From Cordylochernes scorpioides (taxonomy: Eukaryota; Arthropoda; Arachnida; Pseudoscorpiones; Chernetidae): a stretch of DNA of 64,000 bases. Under the pieces are notes generated by a model, which saw nothing but the letters and a program-made list of their open reading frames with translations, made no database searches and was not told the DNA's origin. Every line of letters starts with the position of its first letter. The first letter of the stretch is position 1. The stretch covers positions 16,180,062 to 16,244,061 of the forward strand of contig CP092882.1 of assembly GCA_030710605.1 (NCBI GenBank). Reading direction: 5' to 3'. Position numbers and translations under genes: made by a program. Below, one piece after another: positions 33,366 through 44,108 of the stretch.

Positions 33366-34192
33366 TACGTAATCCTATATACAGATTATCACATATATAT
33401 ATATATATCTTCAACTATTATTGTAAGATATTTATTTCGAATAATAAGTGTCAATCTTATTTAATCATTAATTCTGTTCTTCCAATAAGTACCTTCCAAA
33501 AAGACAGTTAAAAAAGGCAGATAAAAAATGCGAAAGAAAACCAATTATTTTTTCTAAAAATTTAGAGGTCTTGCACTCGCTCTCTTTTAAAAAATTCGTC
33601 AGATTAGATATTTGACCTATTACTTAATTTATATTCTTAAATGTTAACAAAATCAAAGTTGCCACAGTTATGATGAGGGTCATAATCCAAAACCAAGGTA
33701 TACAGTTTGGATTTTTTCTGAATTTACTGAAACCTTTGTGTTTCGACTCGTTCTTTATCCCCACCTGTACGTTTTTAGCTGGGGTGATCGTCTAAAATTA
33801 TTATTTTACTTTCGTTTAAGAAGGTGATGACATTTTTGGTATACATAACCCATAATTCTTCATCTTCATGGTATATATATGCACATATATTTTTATTTTA
33901 AATAAATATTAATTTAAATGCATATAATAAATCGCTGCATTAGCGTGTCATCAGTCAATGGAAATTAATACTATGTATAGCGTGTATAGGTTTATTTAAA
34001 AGATATAATAGCATTAGAATACTGCTTCATTTTGAAAGGAACATTTGTCATATATTGTCACATAGAAAATGAGGAAAGACACACCTCAAAATAAAATGGA
34101 ATTTAACTTTAAAAGTCAAACACATTAAAAATTATAAAATACAAAAGGAGAAATGAAGGAATTTTAGAAAGTATAAATATCAAAATTGTTAA
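33366..34192. other. No gene seen
   Basis: AT-rich intronic sequence of lectin gene B without recognisable features. Confidence 0.4.
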
Positions 34193-34970
34193 TCTACTTA
34201 TATAATTGCCTTATTCTGTCTGTGTGAAGTTCACTGTGTGAAGTTCACGGATAGATTTTGGTCAGAATGGATAAAATTAAAAAAGTGTCAAGGGATGGGA
34301 ATCGAACCCACGACCTTCCGCTTACCGGGCAGATGCCATGACCACTAGGCTACCCTGGACATATTTTTCCGTTCATAAAGTTAACATATGATGCCAATAT
34401 ATATAATAATTGTATAAACGATTGCAAGACAAAATCACCGCGAATGTTTATTTTTTTAAGGCAATTTCTTTTTAAGGCAATTATCGTTTTGCACAATTAC
34501 CTAATATTTTAAAATAAATAACAATACTTAAATGAAAATATGTTTCTTTAAATAAAATAAAATAAAATTTAGGTACTAAAGGTAACTAAAGGTATATTTA
34601 GTCAATATACCTAAGTTCATGTAGCAAATGTAATTATCTCTATCGATTTAGTAGGTGAAATGCAAAAAAAAAATCGACATGATAAAATCTTTATGAAAAT
34701 TCACATTTTTATTTTTATATTTTCAAGACACACACAGTTTGGGGCGGGACGTTTCACAAGAGAGACATCCACGGCGCCAATTTATAATTGTAACGAATAG
34801 TATTTTAATTAAAACATTTTAAAAACACACAGTTTGGAACGGGACGTTTCACAAGAGTGACATCCATGGCGACAATTTATAATTGTGACGAATAGTATTT
34901 GAATTAAAACGTTTTTAAAATATATACGCACTCGGGTAAAACCCGGGCGTTGCCCGGGCCATTCGTCTAG
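34193..34970 (+). mobile_element. Helitron-like element, longer form with tRNA-like cassette
   Basis: It has the same 5' end (TCTACTTATATAATTGCC) and 3' end (hairpin, CTAG, then T) as 29646-30014 and the same A/T flanks. It adds about 0.4 kb of internal sequence (AAGGCAATTTC repeats) and an extra partial subterminal copy at about 34826-34915. It lies in the intron of lectin gene B. Confidence 0.8.
34286..34360 (-). tRNA. tRNA-like cassette (GGU), second copy
   Basis: Sequence and fold match the cassette at 29753-29827, including the A and B boxes and the C33 loop. It is again antisense within the Helitron. Confidence 0.65.
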
Positions 34971-35157
34971 TCTGTTAATAAAATAATAAATACTTTACCA
35001 CAATATGATATTGTATACCCATTGATAATATGTTAGGTTGTTATTTAATTTTGAGTTAGAGAGGTAGTATACGATTTAAAAAATACTCAAATCATTCTAT
35101 AATATCATTTAGAAAGGTATGTATATCAAACACAGATATATATAAAAATCTACCCAC

Positions 35158-35212
35158 CTTCTTGGGCCGCAGAGATGGAAACAAACAAGGCTGCAGTCAA
35201 CAATACCAACAT
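35158..35212 (-). CDS. C-type lectin gene B, exon 1 (signal peptide)
   Basis: ATG at 35212 starts MLVLLTAALFVSISAAQE, a short hydrophobic signal peptide ending in the cleavage-like SAA/QE. The donor is GAAG before GTGGGTAG, phase 1, matching exon 2 across an intron of about 3.9 kb full of repeats. The gene encodes a secreted or membrane lectin whose domain starts straight after the signal. The upstream 5' UTR and promoter were not identified. Confidence 0.7.
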
Positions 35213-36688
35213 GGCTCTAATGACATTAGTAAATCAGATATCTGATTAAAGGACGCCGACAACATCCTTTTCCTTTTCTAGACTGATATAATTCCTCTCT
35301 AATGTTCTCTCTTGAAGTAGGTAGTTTAATAGTTTCAAAATATATATATTTTTGAAGCTGTTTTCAGGCATTTGATTCACTTTATATTGACATTTTAGTG
35401 TGGATTATTTATTATTTTAACCGCAAGAGAGAGAGAGAGAGAGAGAATAATATATTATTCTTTATTTTGTAGCTTATAAAATCAAATAAATATTTTTGAT
35501 TCTCTTTTGGTTTAACATAAATTCAGTCAATGTGTGTGTTTTGAGCAAAAAAAAATATCATGCTATTATCATGTTTGCCTTTACTTATTTTCAATGTGAC
35601 AGTATCGGGAGTAAGGTCGACAATTTTCAATCATATCATTGGTTTGAAAAGTCCAACCTTTTGAAAATTTAATTTATATATATAGTAAGATAAAAACAAT
35701 GGGAAAATTGTAAATTTATAAATTTATTAACATCAGTTTATCACGCAAGTGAAAGAGATATATTATGGAATATGAGATATATAGTATGAATATGAATCAG
35801 AATAATTTTAAATGTGAATTATAGAAATCAATTTTATATAGCACATGAATTTTCTTTTTCAAAATATAATCTTTCTATACTTTCTGTGATGAAAATATGT
35901 AAATGGGCATATGCGATATAGCATGTTTATTGGGAGTAATGGCCTCCGAGGAGGTACCTCAATCCATTAAACGCTGTGATATTCCATGAATGCGTCTAAT
36001 AGGCTATATCAACTATTCTGTTTTCATATAAATGACTAGAAAATATTCAATAGGATTCTTCTCTGTTATTGTCTTTTCATCAAATTATGCTTAATTGATT
36101 TTGTCTTTTCTGTTCATGAATGAGCATTACCCGAGTCGAATTTTTATTTATAATTCTATTGTCCTCTAAAAGGGGAGAGAGATTGAAATTTAAGCTAATT
36201 TATTACCTCTCATTTAATATATATATATTAATAATAATATATTTTAGCACATTTTGAATTAAAATTAATATTACTAGGTGACTGGACATTTTTCGCTTCT
36301 TCTTCTCCTACCATGAAAGGTTGCGGTGGATATACACTCATGGACATAACTTAAGGAAGTAGAAGGTTTTTGATGTCAGGTCGTCTTTTTTCTTTTAAGG
36401 AGTCAGAGGCAGTTTTATTCACACTTCGTGATCTCGTGTCTTCAATAAAGGTCACTGCGTTTCAAATATCTTTCATAGATATTGTCTGAATTCCAATATA
36501 CATGCTAAAAGGTACAACCTACTTAAATATTGCCCATGAGTTATATCAACCTTTAAAAGCCTACATAATACAACAATTTTTAATATTTTAATGTTATTCC
36601 ATAATAGAATAGTTTTCTCTTTGGGGTTCAAATAAGAATTTGTACAAAATTCCTTCTTTCCTCTAATTTTTTTTTATTTTATTAATTA
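35213..36688. other. No gene seen; upstream side of lectin gene B
   Basis: This stretch should hold the promoter of lectin gene B, but no clear core promoter was identified. A (GA)n run lies at 35425-35448. A segment at about 36430-36515 resembles 58120-58195 (TCTTCAAT.AAGGTCAC and AATATCTTTCA), a shared repeat or old duplication upstream of both lectin loci. Confidence 0.4.
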
Positions 36689-36828
36689 CAGTAGAACATT
36701 CCTTTAGTGGACACCTCTTCCTAAAGGATAGTTTTATTTTGCAAACTACCATTTTTACAATTTAGCCACTCTATGGTAAGTGGGCTTTGGCTCTGCAATT
36801 AGATATCCTTTACAGGGATGTACTACTG
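36689..36828 (+). repeat. Pogo-like MITE, copy 2
   Basis: Ends CAGTAGAACATTCC and GGGATGTACTACTG form an inverted repeat with TA on each side. The 140-bp interior has the TTTTGCAAACTACC wording of the family. Confidence 0.65.
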
Positions 36829-37054
36829 TAAAAAATAATATATATGTGGTGTGTGTATTTATTTATATTATCCTCATCATATTCAGACGCTCTATCACCA
36901 TAAGGGAGGCTTGCTTCAAGAAACAATACAAAATTCTTAGACTAATACACATAAACAATTACTGATTTGAAAATTCAAGCAGGAATTGTAAAATCTAGCA
37001 TGATTTATATACAAACCAGGAACAACACATGAAATAAATACAAATATATATATA

Positions 37055-37887
37055 CTAGACGAATGGCCCGGGAAACGCCCGGGTTTTACCCGAGTGCTCA
37101 TATATTTTAAAAACGTTTTAATTCAAATACTATTCGTTACAATTATAAATTGGCGCCATGGATGTCACTCTTGTGAAACGTCGCGTTCCAAACTGTGTGT
37201 TTTTAAAACGTTTTAATTAAAATACTATTTGTTACAATTATAAATTGGCGCCGTGGATGTCTCTCTTGTGAAACGTCCCGCCCCAAACTGTGTGTGTCTT
37301 GAAAATATAAAAATAAAAATGTGAATTTTCATAAATATTTCATCATGTCGATTTTCTTTTTGCATTTCACCTACTAAATCGAAGAAATAATTACATTTGC
37401 AACATGAACTTAGGTATATTGACTAAATAGAAAACTGCATAGTAATAAAGATCATTTTTTAAAGGCACCATATCGTTTGTTTTTTCAATAAAATCGAAAC
37501 AAAAATTAACGATAAATAACGATAATTGCCTTAAAAAGAAATTGCCTTAAAAAAGAAGCATTCGCGGTGATTTTGTCTTGCATTCTTTTATACAATTATT
37601 ATATACGAATGACCCGGGCAACGCCCGGGTTTTACCCGATTAAATGCTTTTGTTCAAATACTATTCCTTACAATTATAAATTGGCGCCGTGGATGTCATT
37701 CTTGTATAATATATAAATGAGTTATAAAAATTGTAAAAAAAAAAAAAATGCATCGGCCGGTAATCGAACCCTGGCCGCCCGCGTGGCAGGCGAGCATTCT
37801 ACCACTGAACCACCGATGGTTATGAAAAATCCCATCCGTGAGCTTCAAACAGACAAACAGACAGAATAAGGCAAATATATAAGTAGA
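37055..37887 (-). mobile_element. Helitron-like element with tRNA-Gly, first of a head-to-tail pair
   Basis: Read on the minus strand it starts TCTACTTATATATTTGCC and ends with a hairpin and CTAG, followed by T (37054). The outer hairpin carries one change. Inside lies a second hairpin without CTAG (about 37613-37650). The tRNA-Gly cassette is about 65 bp from the 5' end. At its 5' side it touches the CTAG of the next copy with no base between. Confidence 0.8.
37749..37819 (-). tRNA. tRNA-Gly(GCC)-derived cassette, copy 1
   Basis: The minus strand reads as tRNA-Gly with anticodon GCC. It keeps the A box TGGTTCAGTGG and loop TGCCACG, and is followed by a T-run of 13 as a pol III terminator. 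It differs at position 1 (C for G) and in the T arm, which weakens the acceptor and B box. Confidence 0.75.
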
Positions 37888-38722
37888 CTAGACGAATGGC
37901 CCGGGCAACGCCCGGGTTTTACCCGAGTGCGCATATATTTTAAAAACGTTTTAATTCAAATATTATTCGTTACAATTATAAATTGGCGCCATGGATGTCA
38001 CTCTTGTGAAACGTCCCGTTCCAAACTGTGTGTTTTTAAATTGTTTTAATTAAAATACTATTCGTTACAATTATAAATTGGCGCCGTGGATGTCTCTCTT
38101 GTGAAACGTCCCGCCCCAAACTGTGTGTGTCTTGAAAATATAAAAATAAAAATGTGAATTTTCATAAATATTTCATCATGTCGATTTTCTTTTTGCATTT
38201 CACCTACTAAATCGATAGAGATAATTACATTTGCAACATGAACTTAGGTATATTGACTAAATAGAAAACTGCATAGTAATAAATATCATTTTTTAAAGGC
38301 ACCATATCGTTTTTTTTTTCAATAAAATCGAAACAAAAATTAACTATAAATAACGACAATTGCCTTAAAAAGAAATTGCCTTAAAAAAAAGAAACATTCG
38401 CGGTGATTTTGTCTTGCATTCGTTTATACAATTATTATATACGAATGACCCGGGCAACGCCCAGGTTTTACCCGATTAAATGCTTTTATTCAAATACTAT
38501 TCCTTACAATTATAAATTGGCGCCGTGGATGTCATTCTTGTATAATATATAAATGAGTTTTAAAAATTGTAAAAAAAAAAAAATGCATCGGCCGGGAATC
38601 GAACCCGGGCCGCCCGCGTGGCAGGCGAGCATTCTACCACTGAACTACCGATGGTTATGAAAAATCCCATCCGTGAGCTTCAAACAGACAAACAGACAAA
38701 ATAAGGCAAATATATAAGTAGA
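37888..38722 (-). mobile_element. Helitron-like element with tRNA-Gly, second of a head-to-tail pair
   Basis: This is a near-identical copy of 37055-37887 in the same orientation. Its 3' CTAG is joined directly to the 5' TCTAC of the other copy. The pair as a unit has A and T flanks (minus strand, 38723 and 37054), so it may have arrived as one insertion. Confidence 0.8.
38584..38654 (-). tRNA. tRNA-Gly(GCC)-derived cassette, copy 2
   Basis: The best-preserved copy. The anticodon arm, T arm (GGTTCGATTCC) and most of the acceptor match the canonical metazoan tRNA-Gly(GCC). The first base is C instead of G, and one D-arm base is changed. A T-run follows. Pol III transcription is plausible. Confidence 0.8.
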
Positions 38723-38887
38723 TATTTATATATACATTGTTTATATATAGCAATTACGTTTTTTAACTAAGAGAAAAATCCTAGATATATTTGCAGAATT
38801 TTATGCATTTAAAATATGAGTCTTTACTTTTTATGAACATAAAAAGATGAATATATTCAATGTTTTCCCAATATCTTTAGTTCTGGA

Positions 38888-39165
38888 AGAATGACACTCA
38901 ATATGGGTTATAAAATTCGGAAAAATAAACACATCACAAGAGGGACCTAGGAAACCATAGAGAGAGACGGGACAGGCACAGCTGGACGGTCGCTCGTGTT
39001 GCACACATCATCAAATATATTAAAAGTCCTGAGGTGTTAGCTAACAGGCCTTAGTGATCGCCTCTTGTCATGTCGCTGCTATTTCAAGTGACAAGACTTT
39101 ACCCTCCATCTTTGTTTCTTATAGGTTAGCTTTATTAAATTAATACATATGTTATTTAACACTTA
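38888..39165 (+). repeat. Diverged relative of the solo LTR at 4611
   Basis: The region shares GGAAACCA, the CGCTCGTGTTGCACACATC block and AAAGTCCTGAGGTGT in the same order and spacing as 4611-4961. Ends are too decayed to fix. Confidence 0.45.
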
Positions 39166-39786
39166 ATATAATTATCAATATAGATCAAATATAAGTTGGA
39201 GGTGTGTTATAATATGAATTTTAATGGATTTCAATCACTTATCTTGTAAAAATTGAGCATTGTTTCGCTTTGTAGCAGTTTACTTTTTTTTATTGAACAT
39301 TATTTTTAACACTCACACATAAAAACAGTTCTGGCGATATTGAAGAATTTCTCTGTCATTCTTTCCTTAGTGGAATTTATTTCATCAATGACCTTATCTT
39401 TATTATTTTATTTCATGACAGGCTCTTTTCAAATAAAAAAAAAAAACATCGACTGATATCTCTTCCACTTAATGTGCGTACTTTATCGATCTCTTAATTA
39501 TATTTGAATTCAATACTTTCTAAGAAAGTGACTATTTATCATGTGCAAAGAATTGCCAAATACTAAATTCAATAATCTGTGCATTGTTGTTTCAATATTT
39601 TAATTTAATAAAAATATCCATGCTGTACATCTTGAAGATATAGTATGATTATATGTAACCATTATTTCTTCCATTACATCTACCCTCTCCTTTGTTATGT
39701 TATAATTATCTCTGGCTTCTAGGATTCTCCTGTTAAAATTATTATTTTACTGCCTAAATATACTAAATATTTGATAAGCTATTCAG
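39166..39786. other. No gene seen
   Basis: AT-rich sequence without coding frames or recognised repeats. Confidence 0.4.
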
Positions 39787-40113
39787 GGCCAATATCCCTA
39801 TATATAGTCACGACCGTCTTTCCTCATCGGCCTCAGTCACGGATGCGCGCGCATCATCATTATGAGCATTATCATTATCTAATGATAATAATAATTATTA
39901 TTATTATTATATTATTATTATTAATATATATAGTCACGACCGTCTTTCCTCATTCCTCATCGGCCGCCTCTGTCACGGATGCGCGCGCACAGGGAGGTCA
40001 CGTGCTCGCCGGCAGCCAACGGGCGCGCGCCGCCGGCATTACGTCATATATTATAAACACAAGGTAATAAGGCCAAATAAAAAAATAGTGTGTGATAAGG
40101 CACAATTTGAATA
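39787..40113. repeat. Second copy of the TATATAGTCACGAC/GC-palindrome composite
   Basis: It has the same building blocks as 29204-29645: two units with GATGCGCGCGCATC or GATGCGCGCGCA, an (ATT)n tract, then the GGTCACGTGCTCGCC block with ACGTCA, leading into a Helitron at 40114. The composite plus Helitron therefore exists twice in the window. Confidence 0.55.
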
Positions 40114-40468
40114 TCTACTTATATAATTGCCTTATTCTGTCTGTGTGAAGTTCACTGTGTGAAGTTCACGGATATATTTTGGTCAGAATGGATAAAATAA
40201 AAAAAGTGTCAAGGGATGGGAATCGAACCCACGACCTTCCGCTTACCGGGCAGATGCCATGACCACTAGGCTACCCTGGACATATTTTTCCGTTCACATT
40301 TTTATTTTTATATTTTCAAGACACACACAGTTTGGGGCGGGACGTTTAACAAAAGAGACATCCACGGCGCCAATTTATAATTGTAACGAATAGTATTTTA
40401 ATTAAAACATTTTAAAAATATATACGCACTCGGGTAAAACCCGAACGTTGCCCGGGCGATTCGTCTAG
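40114..40468 (+). mobile_element. Helitron-like element with tRNA-like cassette, third copy
   Basis: The 5' TCTACTTATATAATTGCC follows an A. The 3' end is a partly mutated hairpin (CCGAACG for CCGGGCG), then CTAG before T. It is almost the same as 29646-30014. Confidence 0.8.
40207..40281 (-). tRNA. tRNA-like cassette (GGU), third copy
   Basis: Same fold, boxes and C33 loop as the two other copies, antisense in its Helitron. Confidence 0.65.
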
Positions 40469-40469
40469 T

Positions 40470-40678
40470 ATTAAATACTAGGTGGTTATAAAAAAGTTCT
40501 TCAAATGAAAAAAAAAATAGCCAAAAATACTAATCAAAATGCAGCCGAAAATTTTCCTCAGGTTTATATAAAGCGACATGCAAAATTTGGTTCCAATTGG
40601 TTCAGTAGTTTTGAGTTTATCGCGAAACAGACAGACAGACAGAAATTGACTTTTATATATATATAGAGATATAGAGAT
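40470..40678 (-). repeat. Helitron-type 5' end of another family, reversed
   Basis: On the minus strand it starts TCTCTATATATATATAAAAG, followed by a GTCT repeat, then CGCGATAAACTCAAAAC. This wording is familiar from the 5' ends of insect Helitron-like elements. It directly borders the minisatellite array at 40680. Confidence 0.45.
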
Positions 40679-40679
40679 T

Positions 40680-41404
40680 TACTCTTCATTGTTGGCTTTT
40701 TATCTTACATTCATTCTTCATTGTTGGCTTTTTATATTACATTCACTCTTCATTGTTGGCTTTTTATCTTACATTCACTCTGTTGGCTTTTTATATTACA
40801 TTTACTCTTCATTGTTGGCTTTTTATCTTACATTCACTCTTCATTGTTGGCTTTTTATATTATATTTACTCTTCTTTGTTGGCTTTTTATCTTACATTCA
40901 CTTTTCATTGTTGGCTTTTTATCTTACATTCATTCTTCATTGTTGGCTTTTTATATTACATTCACCCTTCATTGTTGGCTTTTTATCTTACATTCATTCT
41001 TCATTGTTGGCTTTTTATATTACATTTACTCTTCATTGTTGGCTTTTTATCTTACATTCACTCTTCATTGCTGGCTTTTTATATTATATTTGCTCTTCAT
41101 TGTTGGCTTTTTATCTTACATTCATTCTTCATTGTTGGCTTTTTATATTATATTTACTCTTCATTGTTGGCTTTTTATCTTACATATATTCTTCATTGTT
41201 GGCTTTTTATATTACATTTACTATTCATTGTTGGCTTTTTATCTTACATTCACTCTTCATTGTTGGCTTTTTATCTTACATTCATTCTTCATTGTTGGCT
41301 TTTTATATTACATTCACTCTTCATTGTTGGCTTTTTATCTTACATTCATTCTTCATTGTTGGCTTTTTATATTACATTCACTCTTCATTGTTGGCTTTTT
41401 ATAT
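40680..41404 (+). repeat. 32-bp minisatellite array, forward orientation
   Basis: About 23 units of a 32-bp repeat built on CATTGTTGGCTTTTTAT. Units alternate between TCTTACATTC and TATTACATTy forms, so the higher order is about 64 bp. One unit near 40778 lacks about five bases. Because 32 is not a multiple of 3 and no frame of the unit has a stop, all three forward frames stay open (up to 305 codons). These are not genes. Confidence 0.9.
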
Positions 41405-41751
41405 CATATACGAATGACCCGGGCAACGCCCGGGTTTTACCCGATTAAATGCTTTTATTCAAATACTATTCGTTTCAATTATAAATTGGCGCCGTGGATG
41501 TCATTCTTGTCAACATATATAGTCACGACCGTCATGGGCGGGCGGGCGGGCCGGCCGGCCGGCCGGTTCTGTCACGGATGCGCGCGCATCATCATTATGA
41601 TCATTATCATTATCCAAATAATTTGGATTATAGATTAGAAGGTAATAAGACCAAATCTACTGATAAGGTACAATTTGGAATATAAACATATATAGTCACG
41701 ACCGTCATGGGCCGGCCGGTTCTGTCACGGATGCGCGCGCATCATCATTAG
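41405..41751. repeat. Spacer between the inverted minisatellite arrays
   Basis: It holds a reversed Helitron 3' subterminal piece (hairpin CCCGGGCAACGCCCGGG at about 41418-41434), then two copies of the TATATAGTCACGAC unit with GGCCGGCCGG expansions and the GATGCGCGCGCATC palindrome. It forms the loop of a large inverted repeat. Confidence 0.7.
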
Positions 41752-42514
41752 TATAATATAAAAAGCCAACAATGAAGAATGAATGTAAGATAAAAAGCCA
41801 ACAATGAAGAGTAAATATGATATAAAAAGCCAACAATGAAGATTGAATGTAAGATAAAAAGCCAACAATGAAGAGTGAATGTAATATAAAAAGCCAACAA
41901 TGAAGAATAAATGTAAGATAAAAAGCCAACAATGAAGAATGAATGTAAGATAAAAAGCCAACAATAAAGAGTAAATGTAATATAAAAAGCCAACAATGAA
42001 GAATAAATGTAAGATAAAAAGCCAACAATGAAGAGTAAATATAATATAAAAAGCCAACAATGAAGAATGAATGTAAGATAAAAAGCCAACAATGAAGAGT
42101 AAATATGATATAAAAAGCCAACAATGAAGAATGAATGTAAGATAAAAAGCCAACAATGAAGAGTAAATGTAATATAAAAAGCCAACAATGAAGAATAAAT
42201 GTAAGATAAAAAGCCAACAATGAAGAGTAAATATAATATAAAAAGCCAAAAATGAAGAGTGAATGTAAGATAAAAAGCCAACAATGAAGAGTAAATGTAA
42301 TATAAAAAGCCAACAGAGTGAATGTAAGATAAAAAGCCAACAATGAATAGTAAATGTAATATAAAAAGCCAACAATGAAGAATGAATGTAAGATAAAAAG
42401 CCAACAATGAAGAGTAAATATAATATAAAAAGCCAACAATGAAGAGTGAATGTAAGATAAAAAGCCAACAATGAAGAGTAAATTTAATAAAAAAAGCCAA
42501 AAATGAAGAGTAAA
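41752..42514 (-). repeat. 32-bp minisatellite array, inverted orientation
   Basis: The same repeat as 40680-41404 on the other strand, about 24 units, with the same alternation and the same shortened unit (near 42312). Long minus-strand frames (up to 284 codons) are by-products of the repeat. Confidence 0.9.
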
Positions 42515-43031
42515 TCCCTATATATATAAAAATGAATGTTTGTATGTTTGTCTGTTTGTATGTTTGTTTGTATGTCCGGTATACAAATTCGCAGTAGTTC
42601 ACTAATTCAAACCAAAATGTCCATACATAGGTAAAAAAATACGGGGAAGACGATAGGCTATTTTAAAATATATATATATCATTTATTAAAACTATATATT
42701 TTTAGTCAGAAAATGATGATGACGATATTGCTGTATCATGTTTGATTATCAGATACAAAATTATATCGGGAAAAATTCCAAAAAGCAGAGACCACGGGTG
42801 AAACCAGTTCATTATTTTGTACGCAGGAACAAAATTCTAACAGAAAAACATTCATTCGAGCAGAAAACTAGAGCCAGATCATCTTTCTATAAAAATATCG
42901 CTTCTCAGACACAAAGTTTGCAGCGGGACGTTTCACAAGTGTGACATCCACGGCGCCAATTTATAATTGTAACGAATAGTATTTGAATAAAAACATTTAA
43001 TCGGGTAAAACCCGGGCGTTGCCCGGGTCAT
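42515..43031 (+). mobile_element. Helitron-like element, variant ends
   Basis: It starts TCCCTATATATATAAAAATG with a GTTT/GTCT-rich leader, and ends with the subterminal block (GGGACGTTTCACAAG, GGCGCC) and hairpin CCCGGGCGTTGCCCGGG, then CATTCGTCAT in place of CTAG. No tRNA cassette. The ends belong to two different 5'/3' types, so it may be chimeric. Confidence 0.55.
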
Positions 43032-43929
43032 TCGTCATTAATATATAGTCACGACCGTCTTTCCTCAATTCCTCATCGCTGTCACGGATGCGCGCGCATC
43101 ATCATTATGATCATTATCTTCTATAGAAGCTTCTATCTTTATAATTATGTATATTTACAAAAAGTCAATTCGCTCGCGCCTCTAGCGGTGAAAATGAGGG
43201 GTAATACCAGCTGACCTAATGTCCATGTGAGGTTTGGAGCGGGACGTTTCACAAGAGTGACATCCACGGTTCCAATTTATAATTGTAACAAATAGTATTT
43301 GAATAAAAACATTCAATCGGGTAAAACACGGGCGTTCCCAGTGTCATTCGTCTATATTATACAAGAATGACATCCACGGCGCCAATTTATAATTGTAACG
43401 AATAGTATTTGAATAAAAGCATTTAATCGGGTAAAACCTGGGCGTTGCCCGGGTCATTCGTATATAATAATTGTATAAACGAATGCAAGACAAAATCACC
43501 GCAAATTTTTCTTTTTTTTTAAGGCAATTTCTTTTTAAGGTAATTATCGTTATTTATCGTTAATTTTTGTTTCAATTTTATTGAAAAAAAAAAAACAACG
43601 ATATGGTGCCTTTAAAAAATGATCTTTATTACTATGCAGTTTTCTATTTAGTCAATATACCTAAGTTCATGTTGCAAATGTAATTATCTCTATCGATTTA
43701 GTAGGTGAAATGCAAAAAAAAAAAAATCGACATGATGAAATCTTTATGAAAATTCATATTCTTATTTTTATATTTTCAAGACACACACAGTTTGGGGCGG
43801 GACGTTTCACAAGAGAGACATCCACGGCGCCAATTTATAATTGTAACGAATAGTATTTGAATTAAAACGTTTTTAAAATATATACGCACTCGGGTAAAAC
43901 CCGGGCGTTGCCCGGGCCATTCGTCTAGT
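43032..43929 (+). repeat. Cluster of broken Helitron 3' ends
   Basis: At least three 3' subterminal blocks lie in series in the forward direction: hairpins near 43320-43340 (mutated), 43440-43455 and 43902-43918. Only the last is followed by a clean CTAG (43925-43928). A fragment of the TATATAGTCACGAC unit lies at 43045-43110. This is decayed or truncated Helitron material. Confidence 0.6.
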
Positions 43930-44108
43930 ATAATATATAAATGAGTTTTAAAAATTGTAAAAAAAAAAAAAAATGCATCGGCCGGGAATCGAACCCGGGC
44001 CGCCCGCGTGGCAGGCGAGCATTCTACCACTGAACCACCGATGGTTATGAAAAATCCCATCCGTGAGCTTCAGACAAACAGACAGAATAAGGCAAATATA
44101 TAAGTAGA
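43930..44108 (-). mobile_element. Helitron-like 5' half with tRNA-Gly
   Basis: On the minus strand it starts TCTACTTATATATTTGCC at 44108 and contains the tRNA-Gly cassette. Its 3' half is missing or replaced by the forward element ending at 43928. Its 5' end touches the 3' end of the next reversed copy. Confidence 0.65.
43974..44044 (-). tRNA. tRNA-Gly(GCC)-derived cassette, copy 3
   Basis: The body matches tRNA-Gly(GCC) with intact A box, anticodon arm and B box. Position 1 is C instead of G, as in the other copies. A T-run follows. Confidence 0.8.

Noticed and set aside
40680-42514. Regular 32-bp repeats that could be taken for a CRISPR array
   Set aside because: There are no unique spacers between units, the unit is a plain tandem repeat, the DNA is eukaryotic, and there are no cas genes.
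40689-42602. Six long hydrophobic open frames (up to 305 codons) as membrane protein genes
   Set aside because: They are the same 32-bp minisatellite read in three frames on each of two inverted arrays. No start context or domain supports them.
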